A DNA stretch of 64,000 nt from an uncultured Arsenicibacter sp. (GTDB lineage Bacteria; Bacteroidota; Bacteroidia; Cytophagales; Spirosomataceae): positions 3,037 through 67,036 of the forward strand of contig NZ_CAMFHL010000010.1 of the NCBI RefSeq assembly GCF_945952095.1, in the 5' to 3' direction. This document shows, one piece after another, positions 28,777 through 37,073 of the stretch (position 1 is the first letter of the stretch; every line of letters begins with the position of its first letter). Position numbers and translations under genes: made by a program. A model generated the notes under the pieces. The model saw nothing but the letters and a program-made list of their open reading frames with translations, had not been told where the DNA came from and did not search any database.

Positions 28777-29850
28777 ATGGTTTTTCGTTTAAACGTAGTA
28801 CGGCCGGTGAAAGCGCTGGCGCTGACGGGGGCGTTGCTGGGTATCGCTCTTGGAAGCGAGGCGCAAACCGTAAAAGGCACGAAACCGATTTCAAAGCCTT
28901 TGGTAAGTCATATTTTCACAGCCGATCCGTCGGCGCACGTCTTCAACGGTAAGATTTATATCTATCCGTCGCATGACTACGAAGCGGGCGTAAAGGAGGA
29001 TGATCTGGGTAGCCACTTTGCCATGAAGGATTACCATATCCTGTCAATGGATGCGATTAACGGTAAAGTCACCGACCATGGGGTTGCGCTTGACCTGAAA
29101 GACATTCCGTGGGCAGGGCGGCAACTCTGGGCGCCGGATGCGGCTTATAAAAACGGGACGTATTACCTGTATTTTCCTGTAAAGGATAAACAGGATGTGT
29201 TCCGGATCGGGGTGGCAACCAGCAAATCGCCGTCCGGACCGTTTAAGCCGCAGGCTCAGCCGATGAAAAACAGCCTCAGTATTGATCCGGCTGTTTTCAC
29301 AGATGCCGATGGGAAAACCTACATGTACATCGGTGGTATCTGGGGCGGACAACTGCAACGCTGGAAAACCGGCAAATACGATCCGAACGGTAAGGAGGTT
29401 GCTCCTGATCAGCCGGCTTTGGGCCCTAAAATAGCCCGCCTGACCGACAACATGCTGGAGTTTGCCGAACCGCTCAAAGAAATTAAGATTCTGGATAAAG
29501 CCGGTAAACCGCTGCTGAACAAAGACAATAACCGCCGCTTTTTCGAGGGAGGCTGGATGCACAAATACAAAGGCAAATATTACTTCTCGTATTCAACCGG
29601 CGACACCCATTACCTGGCCTATGCCACCGGCGATTCGCCGTACGGACCGTTTACGTATCAGGGCGTTATCATGAACCCGGTAAAAGGCTGGACGACGCAC
29701 CACTCGATTGTTGAATTTAAAGGCAAATGGTATATTTTCTACCATGACGTAGAATTGTCCGGTAAAACGCACCTGCGTAACGTTAAGGTGACCGAACTCA
29801 AACGCAACGCCGACGGATCGATTCAGACAATTGAGCCGTATGTGAATTAA
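28777..29850 (+). CDS. Glycoside hydrolase family 43-like protein
   Basis: From the ATG at 28777 this is 357 residues with a signal peptide (MVFRLNVVRPVKALALTG, cut near SEAQT); the 24 residues readable upstream do not fit a signal. The five-bladed beta-propeller pattern of GH43 is visible: DPSAHVFNGKIYIYPSHD (catalytic base Asp), WAPDAAYKNGTYYLYFPVK, SIDPAVFTDADGKTYMYIGG (second Asp), FFEGGWMHKYKGKYYFSYS (catalytic Glu) and HHSIVEFKGKWYIFYHD. Members release arabinose, xylose or galactose from plant polymers in the periplasm. It is not next to a SusC/SusD pair and looks monocistronic. Confidence 0.9.
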   Translation: MVFRLNVVRPVKALALTGALLGIALGSEAQTVKGTKPISKPLVSHIFTADPSAHVFNGKIYIYPSHDYEAGVKEDDLGSHFAMKDYHILSMDAINGKVTDHGVALDLKDIPWAGRQLWAPDAAYKNGTYYLYFPVKDKQDVFRIGVATSKSPSGPFKPQAQPMKNSLSIDPAVFTDADGKTYMYIGGIWGGQLQRWKTGKYDPNGKEVAPDQPALGPKIARLTDNMLEFAEPLKEIKILDKAGKPLLNKDNNRRFFEGGWMHKYKGKYYFSYSTGDTHYLAYATGDSPYGPFTYQGVIMNPVKGWTTHHSIVEFKGKWYIFYHDVELSGKTHLRNVKVTELKRNADGSIQTIEPYVN

Positions 29851-29868
29851 GGTGTTTAGCGTGCGGTT

Positions 29869-29907
29869 AGTGGTGGCACGACTACAAGTCGTGCCACCAC
29901 TTTTTTT
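29869..29907 (+). terminator. Rho-independent terminator with GTGGCACGAC core
   Basis: A 14-bp perfect stem (29869-29882 with 29888-29901) is followed by a run of T. It ends the GH43 transcript and shares its core with the palindrome at 28599-28652. Confidence 0.85.
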
Positions 29908-29947
29908 ATGCACCGCCACCACCACTTTTTTATTGTACTTTTACAGG

Positions 29948-31270
29948 ATGGAACCAAGCCATCAACACTATACGGACATACTCGCTAATCTGGGGATTGA
30001 GCAGTTGAACCCTATGCAGGAAGCTGCCTTTGACGCGATCAGCGGTCCGCAGGACACCTTTCTGATTTCTCCTACGGGCTCAGGCAAAACCCTGGCCTTT
30101 TTATTGCCGCTTCTTAACCTGCTGCAACCCGGTCAAACCAGCGTTCAGTGCCTGGTGCTGGTACCTTCGCGCGAACTGGCGCTTCAGATCGAGCAGGTGT
30201 GGCGCAAAATGAGCACCGGCTTTAAGATCAATGTTTGTTATGGCGGCCACCCGATTCAGACCGAAATTCAGAACCTGAGCGAGCCGCCGGCCCTGCTGAT
30301 CGGTACGCCCGGGCGGATCGCCGACCATCTCGACCGGCGATCCGTCGACCTCTCGGCAGTGCATACGCTGGTACTCGACGAGTTCGACAAATCGCTGGAG
30401 CTGGGCTTTCACGATCAGATGACCTTTATTCTGGACCACCTGCCTGCTCAGCGGAAACAGGTGCTGGTGTCCGCAACGGCCGGTGTCAAGATCCCCGGCT
30501 TCGTAGAACTGAACAACCCGAAACGCCTGAAATTTACGGCCGAAGAACTCGCCCCCGCACTGACCCTGAAACAGATTACCGTCGCCAGTGATGAGCGGAT
30601 GCCGGTACTGGTCCGGCTCTTGTGCACGTTTGGCACCGACATGTCAATTATCTTCTGCAACCTGCGGGATACGACAGAGCAGGTCAGCAACTACCTCAAT
30701 GACGAAGGGTTGAGTGCTACATTTTATCACGGCGGTATGGAGCAGGAAGACCGCGAACGGGCGCTGATCCGGTTCCGGAATGGCAGTGTCAGGGTACTGG
30801 TTACGACTGATCTGGCGGCCCGTGGCCTGGACATTCCCGAAATGAAGCACGTAGTACATGTTGATTTACCGCTGCATAAGCATGAATTTGTGCACAGGAA
30901 TGGCCGTACCGCCCGTATGCAGGCTACCGGAACAGCCTACGTGCTGCTGCCCGAAGCTGCTGAACGACCGCTTTACCTGACCGACGATATCGAGGAAGCC
31001 GTATTGCCCGAACACATAGCCTTGCCGCCCGCTCCCGAATTTACGACGGTTTATATCAGCGGGGGGCGGAAAAACAAGCTCAGCAAAATCGACATTGTCG
31101 GGTTTTTCTCGCAGAAAGGGGGGCTCGAAAAGGCAGACCTTGGCCTGATCGACGTGAAGGACTTTATGACGTTTGCCGCCGTTCGCAAAAGCAAGGTTCC
31201 CGACCTGCTGCACCGCGTCCGGGATGAGAAGATGAAAGGTAAAAAATACAAGATCGCCGTGGCGCGATAA
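29948..31270 (+). CDS. dbpA: DEAD-box RNA helicase, DbpA-like
   Basis: From the ATG at 29948 this is 440 residues; upstream in-frame codons run through the preceding terminator and are not credible. Helicase motifs are the Q-motif (NLGIEQLNPMQEAAF), SPTGSGKT (motif I), PSRELALQ, GTPGRIADH, DEFD in place of DEAD (motif II), SATAG, DLAARGLDI and HRNGRTARM. The C-terminal 75 residues (YISGGRKNKLSKIDIVGF, KGKKYKIAV) match the DbpA RNA-binding domain that recognises 23S rRNA hairpin 92. It probably acts in large ribosomal subunit assembly. The DEFD and NGRTAR changes deviate from typical DbpA but keep the catalytic acidic and arginine residues. Confidence 0.88.
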   Translation: MEPSHQHYTDILANLGIEQLNPMQEAAFDAISGPQDTFLISPTGSGKTLAFLLPLLNLLQPGQTSVQCLVLVPSRELALQIEQVWRKMSTGFKINVCYGGHPIQTEIQNLSEPPALLIGTPGRIADHLDRRSVDLSAVHTLVLDEFDKSLELGFHDQMTFILDHLPAQRKQVLVSATAGVKIPGFVELNNPKRLKFTAEELAPALTLKQITVASDERMPVLVRLLCTFGTDMSIIFCNLRDTTEQVSNYLNDEGLSATFYHGGMEQEDRERALIRFRNGSVRVLVTTDLAARGLDIPEMKHVVHVDLPLHKHEFVHRNGRTARMQATGTAYVLLPEAAERPLYLTDDIEEAVLPEHIALPPAPEFTTVYISGGRKNKLSKIDIVGFFSQKGGLEKADLGLIDVKDFMTFAAVRKSKVPDLLHRVRDEKMKGKKYKIAVAR

Positions 31271-31276
31271 GCCCGT

Positions 31277-31315
31277 AATGAAAAAGGCCGGTTCTCAGAA
31301 CCGGCCTTTTTCATT
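31277..31315. terminator. Bidirectional terminator between convergent genes
   Basis: A 17-bp stem (31277-31293 with 31299-31315) carries an A-run on one side and a T-run on the other. It can therefore end both the helicase and the DUF2723 transcripts. Confidence 0.9.
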
Positions 31316-31331
31316 GTATAGGAAGGGAGGT

Positions 31332-34289
31332 TTATCCCTGATAAGCACCCAGGTGCTTATTGAAGATCGCTTCGAATTTCTGCGCGGCAGCCGTTTGTTT
31401 CGCCGACTTACACGCATCCACAATTACCTGCAGGCTGTACAGATCCGAGTTGGTATCCCCGAATGTGCGGCCCGACTGCTGCGAATAGGTCAGGTTCTGG
31501 TCGGCCCGGCGGGCGATGGTTTCGGCAATTTCCAGCGCTTTCTTCGTATTGCCGGCTTCGAAGTAGAACCGTACGTAGTTTGAGCAAACCTGATCATACG
31601 GAATCGTATTGTCCGGAATCACGCTCAGCGAGTAATCCAGTACCTGCTGCGCACGGGCCTTGTTGCCATCGCGGAGCAGCTGATCGGCGAGGCGGAAGAA
31701 CGCAATCCGTGCTGATAAAACCGGCGAGCCTTTGTATGTCTCGTCGTAGTATACCTTCGGATTGTTCATCTCACGCCAGAACATTTTGGTGGTCATGTTC
31801 TTGTCCATCAGGCTGGTATTGACGTATCCGTCCTGTGCACCGTCCATTTTGACCGGCATCAGGCGGTAAGCATAGCCTTCCAGCTGCATGTTTTCCTTCA
31901 GATTCAGGTAATTCGACGACGCCAGCGTGCTTGAGAAATAAATCGGGCGCTGCCAGTTGTTGGTCGCAATGATATCCAGCATGATCAGGTCAGGCTTGTA
32001 GAGGTCGCTCTTACCGATCGTCCACTGCAATGTGTCCTGTACCATTGGCTGCAGATCAGCCGGTACAAAGTTTGCTTTCGCCACGGCGGCCTTATCAATG
32101 GGCAGGAACAGCACCGACGACGGCAGAATGCTGGTCATATCACCGGTTGTCAGCGGCACCTGCACGGCCGGGTTGTTCGACTTAATCAGGTTGATATACT
32201 GCTTCAGGTCAATGCCGTTTTTCACCGCTGCCACCTCATAGAACGGCAGAATGTCGTTTTTGCCCTTGTTGAAGTTATCAAACTCTAGTGAGATCGGCAG
32301 GGCGTCCGACTCGTAGGTACGCCGTTTCATCTGCTCGATGTACCACTCCGTACCCAACAGACTCAGGTTACAAACCCGGACATCGGTCCGGAAGCCTTCT
32401 ACTTCCTGAGCATACCATAACGGGAACGTATCGTTATCGCCGCCGGTAAACAGGATCGCGTTCGGCGCACAGCTGTTGAGCAGGTTTTTCGCAAAGTCAA
32501 CGGAGTGGAAGCGGTCCGAGCGGTCGTGGTTATCCCAGCTCTTGGCGCCCATCATGACCGGTACCAGCAGTGCCAGACCCGCTACCAGCCCGCTGCGCAT
32601 GGTGTCGGCCTTCATGTATTCGCGCAACCCTTCGGCCAGCGCCATGACACCCAGACCGAGCCAGATGGCAAAGAAATAAAACGAACCAACGTAGATATAA
32701 TCCCGTTCGCGCGGCTCAGACGGCGGCGAGTTCAGGAAGATCTGAAGCGCAATACCGGTAAAGAAGAAGAGCAGCAGCACCACCAGAAAATCTTTCCGGT
32801 TGCGGAAATACTGGAACAGCAATCCGAACAGGCCGAGAATAAACGGCAGCATGTAGAAGTTGTCGCGGGCCTTGTTGGCCTGCAGTAACTCCGGCAGGTT
32901 GCTGCCCGATGACCACGGCAGCAGGTAACCCGCCCCTTCCTGATCACTCTCACGGCCGGCAAAGTTCCACATCAGGTACCGCCAGTACATATGGCCCAGC
33001 TGGTAATTAAAGAAGAATTCCAGGTTATCACCCATGGTTGGTTTCTGGCCTTCCGGAATGTTCAGCATTTGCCGGTACAGTTGCGGGTGATTCATCTGGT
33101 TACTGTATACCCGCGGGAACAGCATTTCGTCCCCTGCTTCATATACGTATTCCGGCTGGTGATCAAATACAACGTACTTCTTACCGTCTTTTTTGTACAT
33201 TGCCGCACCTTGTTTCTGGTCAACAGGGCGGGACGTGAAGACCGGACCGTACAACAGCGAACGGCTGCCATATTGCTCACGCTTCAGGTACGAGATAAAG
33301 TTCAGCGCATCGCTCGGGTTGTTTTCGTTGATTGGCGGGTTGTAGCCCGAACGCACCATGACCTGCATATACGACATGTAGCCAATCAGTACGAACGCCA
33401 GCGACAGCAGGGCGGTGTTGAGCACTACCCGTTTCTGACGGGCCGACCAGATGATGGCATACGTCAGGGCGGCAATAAAGATGACAAAGAAGGCAGTCAT
33501 ACCCGAGGCAAACGGCAGCCCCAGCGTATTGACGAAAAAGCGCTCCAGCACGAATGCCGCACTTGGCAAACCCGGAATGATTCCTGAGTTGATAATGCCC
33601 AGAATGACCATACCCGCCCCAAAGGCAATAATGCCGCCTTTCAGGTTTGGCTTAGCCGTTTTCTTAAAGTAATAGATCAGTGCCAGCGCCGGCAGAGTAA
33701 CGAGGTTCAGCAAGTGAACACCGATTGAGAGGCCGGTCAGATAGGCGATGAGCAGAATCCAGCGGTTGGCAGCCGCTTCGTCTTCGATCCGCTCCCAGCG
33801 GAAGGCAGCCCATACCACAATGGCCGTAAAGAACGACGACATACCGTATACCTCGGCCTCAACGGCAGAGAACCAGAATGTATCTGAGAACGTATAAGCC
33901 AGCGCTCCGACAGCAGCCGAGCCCAGAATGACCAGCGTATCACCGAATGTATAGTCGCTCTCCGGTTTATTGATGAGTTTTTGCGCCATCATCGAAATGG
34001 TCCAGCACAGGAACAGAATTGAGAACGCACTGGATAGTACCGACACCATGTTTACCCAATAGGCGACGGTGGTTAAGTCGCCGAGGGCAAAGAGAGAAAA
34101 CAGACGGCCTGTCAGCAGGAAGAATGGAGCACCAGGCGGGTGAGGAACCTGTAGTTTAAATGAACACGCAATGAATTCGCCACAGTCCCAGAAGCTGGCC
34201 GTACGTTCGACTGTCATGGCATAGGTGAACAGCGCGACAACAAACGTAGCCCAACCGGTGATGGTGTTAAGGCGTCGGAAAGATTGCAT
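31332..34289 (-). CDS. DUF2723 / GT117-type membrane glycosyltransferase-like protein
   Basis: From the ATG at 34289 this is 985 residues; an upstream 31-residue extension is not plausible. The first part has the DUF2723 signature WDCGEFIACSFKLQVPHPPGAPFF and about twelve to thirteen hydrophobic segments up to residue 600, as in protein O-mannosyltransferase-like GT-C enzymes. The acidic D and E in DCGE are the likely catalytic residues. The remainder is soluble and periplasmic, with a TPR-like end (AQQVLDYSLSVIPDNTIPYD). This family is nearly universal in Bacteroidota and is thought to glycosylate exported proteins. It is alone in its transcription unit and ends at a shared terminator. Confidence 0.88.
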   Translation of the reverse strand: MQSFRRLNTITGWATFVVALFTYAMTVERTASFWDCGEFIACSFKLQVPHPPGAPFFLLTGRLFSLFALGDLTTVAYWVNMVSVLSSAFSILFLCWTISMMAQKLINKPESDYTFGDTLVILGSAAVGALAYTFSDTFWFSAVEAEVYGMSSFFTAIVVWAAFRWERIEDEAAANRWILLIAYLTGLSIGVHLLNLVTLPALALIYYFKKTAKPNLKGGIIAFGAGMVILGIINSGIIPGLPSAAFVLERFFVNTLGLPFASGMTAFFVIFIAALTYAIIWSARQKRVVLNTALLSLAFVLIGYMSYMQVMVRSGYNPPINENNPSDALNFISYLKREQYGSRSLLYGPVFTSRPVDQKQGAAMYKKDGKKYVVFDHQPEYVYEAGDEMLFPRVYSNQMNHPQLYRQMLNIPEGQKPTMGDNLEFFFNYQLGHMYWRYLMWNFAGRESDQEGAGYLLPWSSGSNLPELLQANKARDNFYMLPFILGLFGLLFQYFRNRKDFLVVLLLFFFTGIALQIFLNSPPSEPRERDYIYVGSFYFFAIWLGLGVMALAEGLREYMKADTMRSGLVAGLALLVPVMMGAKSWDNHDRSDRFHSVDFAKNLLNSCAPNAILFTGGDNDTFPLWYAQEVEGFRTDVRVCNLSLLGTEWYIEQMKRRTYESDALPISLEFDNFNKGKNDILPFYEVAAVKNGIDLKQYINLIKSNNPAVQVPLTTGDMTSILPSSVLFLPIDKAAVAKANFVPADLQPMVQDTLQWTIGKSDLYKPDLIMLDIIATNNWQRPIYFSSTLASSNYLNLKENMQLEGYAYRLMPVKMDGAQDGYVNTSLMDKNMTTKMFWREMNNPKVYYDETYKGSPVLSARIAFFRLADQLLRDGNKARAQQVLDYSLSVIPDNTIPYDQVCSNYVRFYFEAGNTKKALEIAETIARRADQNLTYSQQSGRTFGDTNSDLYSLQVIVDACKSAKQTAAAQKFEAIFNKHLGAYQG

Positions 34290-35018
34290 AGAGATATCGG
34301 TTAACTGACTTTTGTGGAGCAAGTCTGTGAAAACAGTGGCAGATTTGACCCCAATCCAACAATGAATCGCCAAAAATAGCAAAATAAAACCCTATGGGCG
34401 GGTATGGGTTGTTAAAAGTTCTTAACGCCGGGCGCGATTCCCGAAAAATAACCCGGGTGCTTTCCTGCCTGACTGATGCCGGTCATTCCATGTCAATTAC
34501 TGCGCAGACCGGGGTTATGGCTGACCCGTAAAAACTGCTTTCAGCGGAGATGAACAGATCACGTTTCTGAACTAAACGGGGAATAGTATACCCGTATGTC
34601 TCACCAACCGGTTGTCTGCCCGTTAGCATAAGGGTTTCAACAGCCTGTCTATCGTATCCAATTGGCTCTTTATTGGTATTATTTTAGTGATAATACGTAT
34701 AATATTAACAATAATTTGGGTACTGATAAAATAGTGCATGGTTATTGATATGTTATAAGCATTGATGCAGCGATGTATCGAAAAAATATAAACGTTATAG
34801 TTAGAAAAGCTGTCCCATCTTGCGGATAGCTTTTTTTTATTATCAGTAGATACCGGATGGTTTACGCTTTTGTGTAGAAAGAGGAAAAAATACGTAAATG
34901 GCAGAGGGGATTCTACATTTTTTCCGATTATCCATATAACTTGCCGGTGCATACCAAAAGGGTAGTTACTCCCCCCTCCAAATACTGATAATTCACGACG
35001 TTATAATCTGGAAAAGCA
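34290..35018. other. Long intergenic region with an orphan terminator
   Basis: No credible protein gene is seen in these 729 bp; short open frames are AT-rich and lack coding character. The left half has near-average GC with several CCGGGT/ACCCGG words. The right half is AT-rich and contains a rho-independent terminator at 34805-34838 with no gene before it on the plus strand. A small RNA between about 34640 and 34838 is possible. The last 100 bp must hold the promoter of the sigma factor at 35019. Confidence 0.5.
34805..34838 (+). terminator. Orphan rho-independent terminator
   Basis: An 11-bp stem with one G.U pair (34805-34815 with 34824-34834, 8-base loop) is followed by eight T residues. 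There is no coding sequence upstream on this strand for 500 bp, so it may end an untranslated RNA. Confidence 0.7.
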
Positions 35019-35630
35019 ATGCGCCTGGAAAGTCCGGACAATGATGCCTGGTTGTGGCAGCGGTTTAAGGAAGGCGATTCGGAAGCGCTGGGTCAGCTGA
35101 TGACCGATCATTACACCGCCCTGATCCGCTACGGCACGAGGTTTACCCGCGATACTGATTTTGTGCGCGACTGCATGCAGGACATTTTTGTCGAGCTGTG
35201 GAATCGCCGCGAAACAGTTAGTCTACTGACCAGTGAGCGCGTCCGCCCATACCTGATGACGATGTTGCGCCGGCTGCTGCACCAGCAGTTCCTTGAGCGG
35301 CAACGCTATGCGTTTGAACCCGTATCTGAACAGGAAAATGGTCTGGTGTTCGATGTGACGTTTTCGCCGGAAGACATGCTGATCGAAACCGAACAGTCGC
35401 AGCACACCGCTGACCGCATCCGGCAACTGCTCAATCAATTGCCCCGCCGTTCCAAAGAAGCCATTTATCTCCGTTTTTACGACAACCTCGACCGCGCCGC
35501 CATTGCGCAGGTGATGGGCATTTCCGAGCAGTCCGTGTCTAACCTGTTCCAGGAAACATTCCGCTTGTTACGCCGCCATGTACAGTCAAAACAACTGTGG
35601 CTCTTTCTGCTGGCACACCTAATGCTCTGA
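35019..35630 (+). CDS. ECF RNA polymerase sigma factor (sigma-70 family)
   Basis: A 203-residue ECF sigma factor. Region 2 is in FKEGDSEALGQLMTDHYTAL and FVRDCMQDIFVELWNRRETV. Region 4 is LPRRSKEAIYLRFYDNLDR followed by IAQVMGISEQSVSNLFQET. It heads the plus-strand set sigma/FecR/SusC/SusD and probably directs transcription of susC at 37074. The C-terminal hydrophobic end (LWLFLLAHLML) is common in this group and may help hold the factor at the membrane. Confidence 0.93.
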   Translation: MRLESPDNDAWLWQRFKEGDSEALGQLMTDHYTALIRYGTRFTRDTDFVRDCMQDIFVELWNRRETVSLLTSERVRPYLMTMLRRLLHQQFLERQRYAFEPVSEQENGLVFDVTFSPEDMLIETEQSQHTADRIRQLLNQLPRRSKEAIYLRFYDNLDRAAIAQVMGISEQSVSNLFQETFRLLRRHVQSKQLWLFLLAHLML

Positions 35631-35724
35631 TTTTTAGTGATCAGAGAAAAAGTTAAAAAAAACACAAAAAAATTACAGTATCTCCCTTCTTCTTTTCCCT
35701 ATCAGCAGATGAACCCGTTTCATT

Positions 35725-36843
35725 ATGCCTGATTACGCTGCCTATACCATCGAGGACTTCGTGTTTGACCCGGAATTTCAACGCTGGGTAAAACAACCCA
35801 ATGCGAGTAATGAAGACTTCTGGCAGCAGTGGCAGGAGGCGCATCCTGATCGTATGGCCGACATCCAGCAGGCCCGGCAACTGGTGCTGAGCATGGAGGT
35901 AGGCGAGGTGGCCGTCAGTCCGGAGCAGATTAAACACGATGTGCAGAAAATGCTGCACCGGATCCGCTATCAGCAGCCGGTACGCCCTGCATTTACGACT
36001 GTAACACGGTCATCGCCGGCATGGGGCCGGTGGGCAGCGGCCGCCGCCGTCGTGCTGGCCATCGGGCTGGGATGGGTTTATTACCGTCAGGTTGCTACAC
36101 CGGTTCAGCAGCAATATGCCGTTACCGATTCGGTAGTAGCTGACGAAAAAGATGGTATGGTAACAGAGCGGAACGCCACGAAAGCGTTGAAAATCTGCAC
36201 GTTGCCGGATGGCAGTACCGTTGAGCTGTCGCCCGCTTCAGCAATCAGTTACCCCAGACAGTTTGATACCGATAAACGGCAGGTCACCTTAACGGGTGAA
36301 GCCTTCTTCAATGTGATGAGAAATCCGGCAAAACCATTTCTGGTATTTGCTGACGATGTCGTAACCAAAGTATTAGGAACCAGTTTCCGGGTGAAAGCCT
36401 ACCCCGATCAGAAGGATATCGTGGTTGCGGTGCGTACCGGAAAGGTAGCTGTCTACGCCCGGCAGGCAGCCACAGATCTTACCGGTAAGGCTGTTGACCG
36501 GCGGGTAATATCGCTGACGCCCAACCAGCAGGCTGAATTTTCGCGGATCCGGGCCGAGTTCCGGAAGACGCTCGTTGCCCGCCCGATTGTGATCGATAAA
36601 GAAATACGGCCTGCCGAATTCGAGTTCGACGAAACACCGGTTGTTGAGGTATTCCGGCGTATCGAAAAAGCCTATGGCATCGAAATTATCTACGATTCGG
36701 ATGTACTGCGTGATTGTGCGCTGTCTGCCTCGCTGAGTCAGGAAACGCTGGACGATAAGTTACGGATTGTGTGTCGTGGTATTGAAGCCACCTCCGAGAT
36801 CATTGACGGTAAGATTGTGATTCGCTCAAACGGTTGCCGGTAA
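35725..36843 (+). CDS. FecR-family anti-sigma factor
   Basis: A 372-residue protein 94 bp after the sigma gene. The N-terminal sigma-binding part (MPDYAAYTIEDFVFDPEFQ, FWQQWQEAHPD) precedes one membrane span (about 100-118, WAAAAAVVLAIGLGWVYY). The periplasmic FecR domain has CTLPDGSTVELSPASAISYP, VTLTGEAFFNVMRNP and VVTKVLGTSFRVKAYPD. The C-terminal DUF4974-like segment (FDETPVVEVFRRIEKAYGI) should bind the STN domain of the SusC protein encoded next. It converts substrate transport into sigma release. Confidence 0.93.
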   Translation: MPDYAAYTIEDFVFDPEFQRWVKQPNASNEDFWQQWQEAHPDRMADIQQARQLVLSMEVGEVAVSPEQIKHDVQKMLHRIRYQQPVRPAFTTVTRSSPAWGRWAAAAAVVLAIGLGWVYYRQVATPVQQQYAVTDSVVADEKDGMVTERNATKALKICTLPDGSTVELSPASAISYPRQFDTDKRQVTLTGEAFFNVMRNPAKPFLVFADDVVTKVLGTSFRVKAYPDQKDIVVAVRTGKVAVYARQAATDLTGKAVDRRVISLTPNQQAEFSRIRAEFRKTLVARPIVIDKEIRPAEFEFDETPVVEVFRRIEKAYGIEIIYDSDVLRDCALSASLSQETLDDKLRIVCRGIEATSEIIDGKIVIRSNGCR

Positions 36844-36951
36844 TCAAAAAATACTGTTCATATCCCTTGTTTAATAAACCCTGCTCTGTAATCTAATCTA
36901 TCATCTGTATGACACATCTCTTTGACCCGTGAAATTCCTCCCTGAAAAAAT

Positions 36952-37045
36952 GTAGCCGATAGTGCGGCCAGGCACTACCGGCTACTATGTCCCCAAACCC
37001 CTGCGAGAGCATCCGTCAAGGACGGATGAAGGGGACCCTTTTGTT
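36952..37045 (+). promoter_or_regulatory. Two stacked hairpins in the fecR-susC gap
   Basis: Hairpin 1 spans 36952-36985 (GTAGCCG and TAGTGC arms, loop GGCCAG). Hairpin 2 spans 36989-37036 (GTCCCC outer arm and a perfect 8-bp CATCCGTC/GACGGATG inner stem, loop AAG) and is followed by CCCTTTTGTTTTATTTT. Together they look like a terminator for the sigma/fecR transcript, or an attenuator before susC, whose ATG is 38 bp beyond. Confidence 0.6.
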
Positions 37046-37073
37046 TTATTTTCCATAAAACCGCTTAAATCTA

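Noticed and set aside
29852..29947. N-terminal extension of the DbpA-like helicase
   Set aside because: It would be encoded by the preceding terminator hairpin.
34623..34952. 109-codon minus-strand frame in the long intergenic gap
   Set aside because: Very AT-rich, crosses a terminator hairpin and shows no protein-like pattern.
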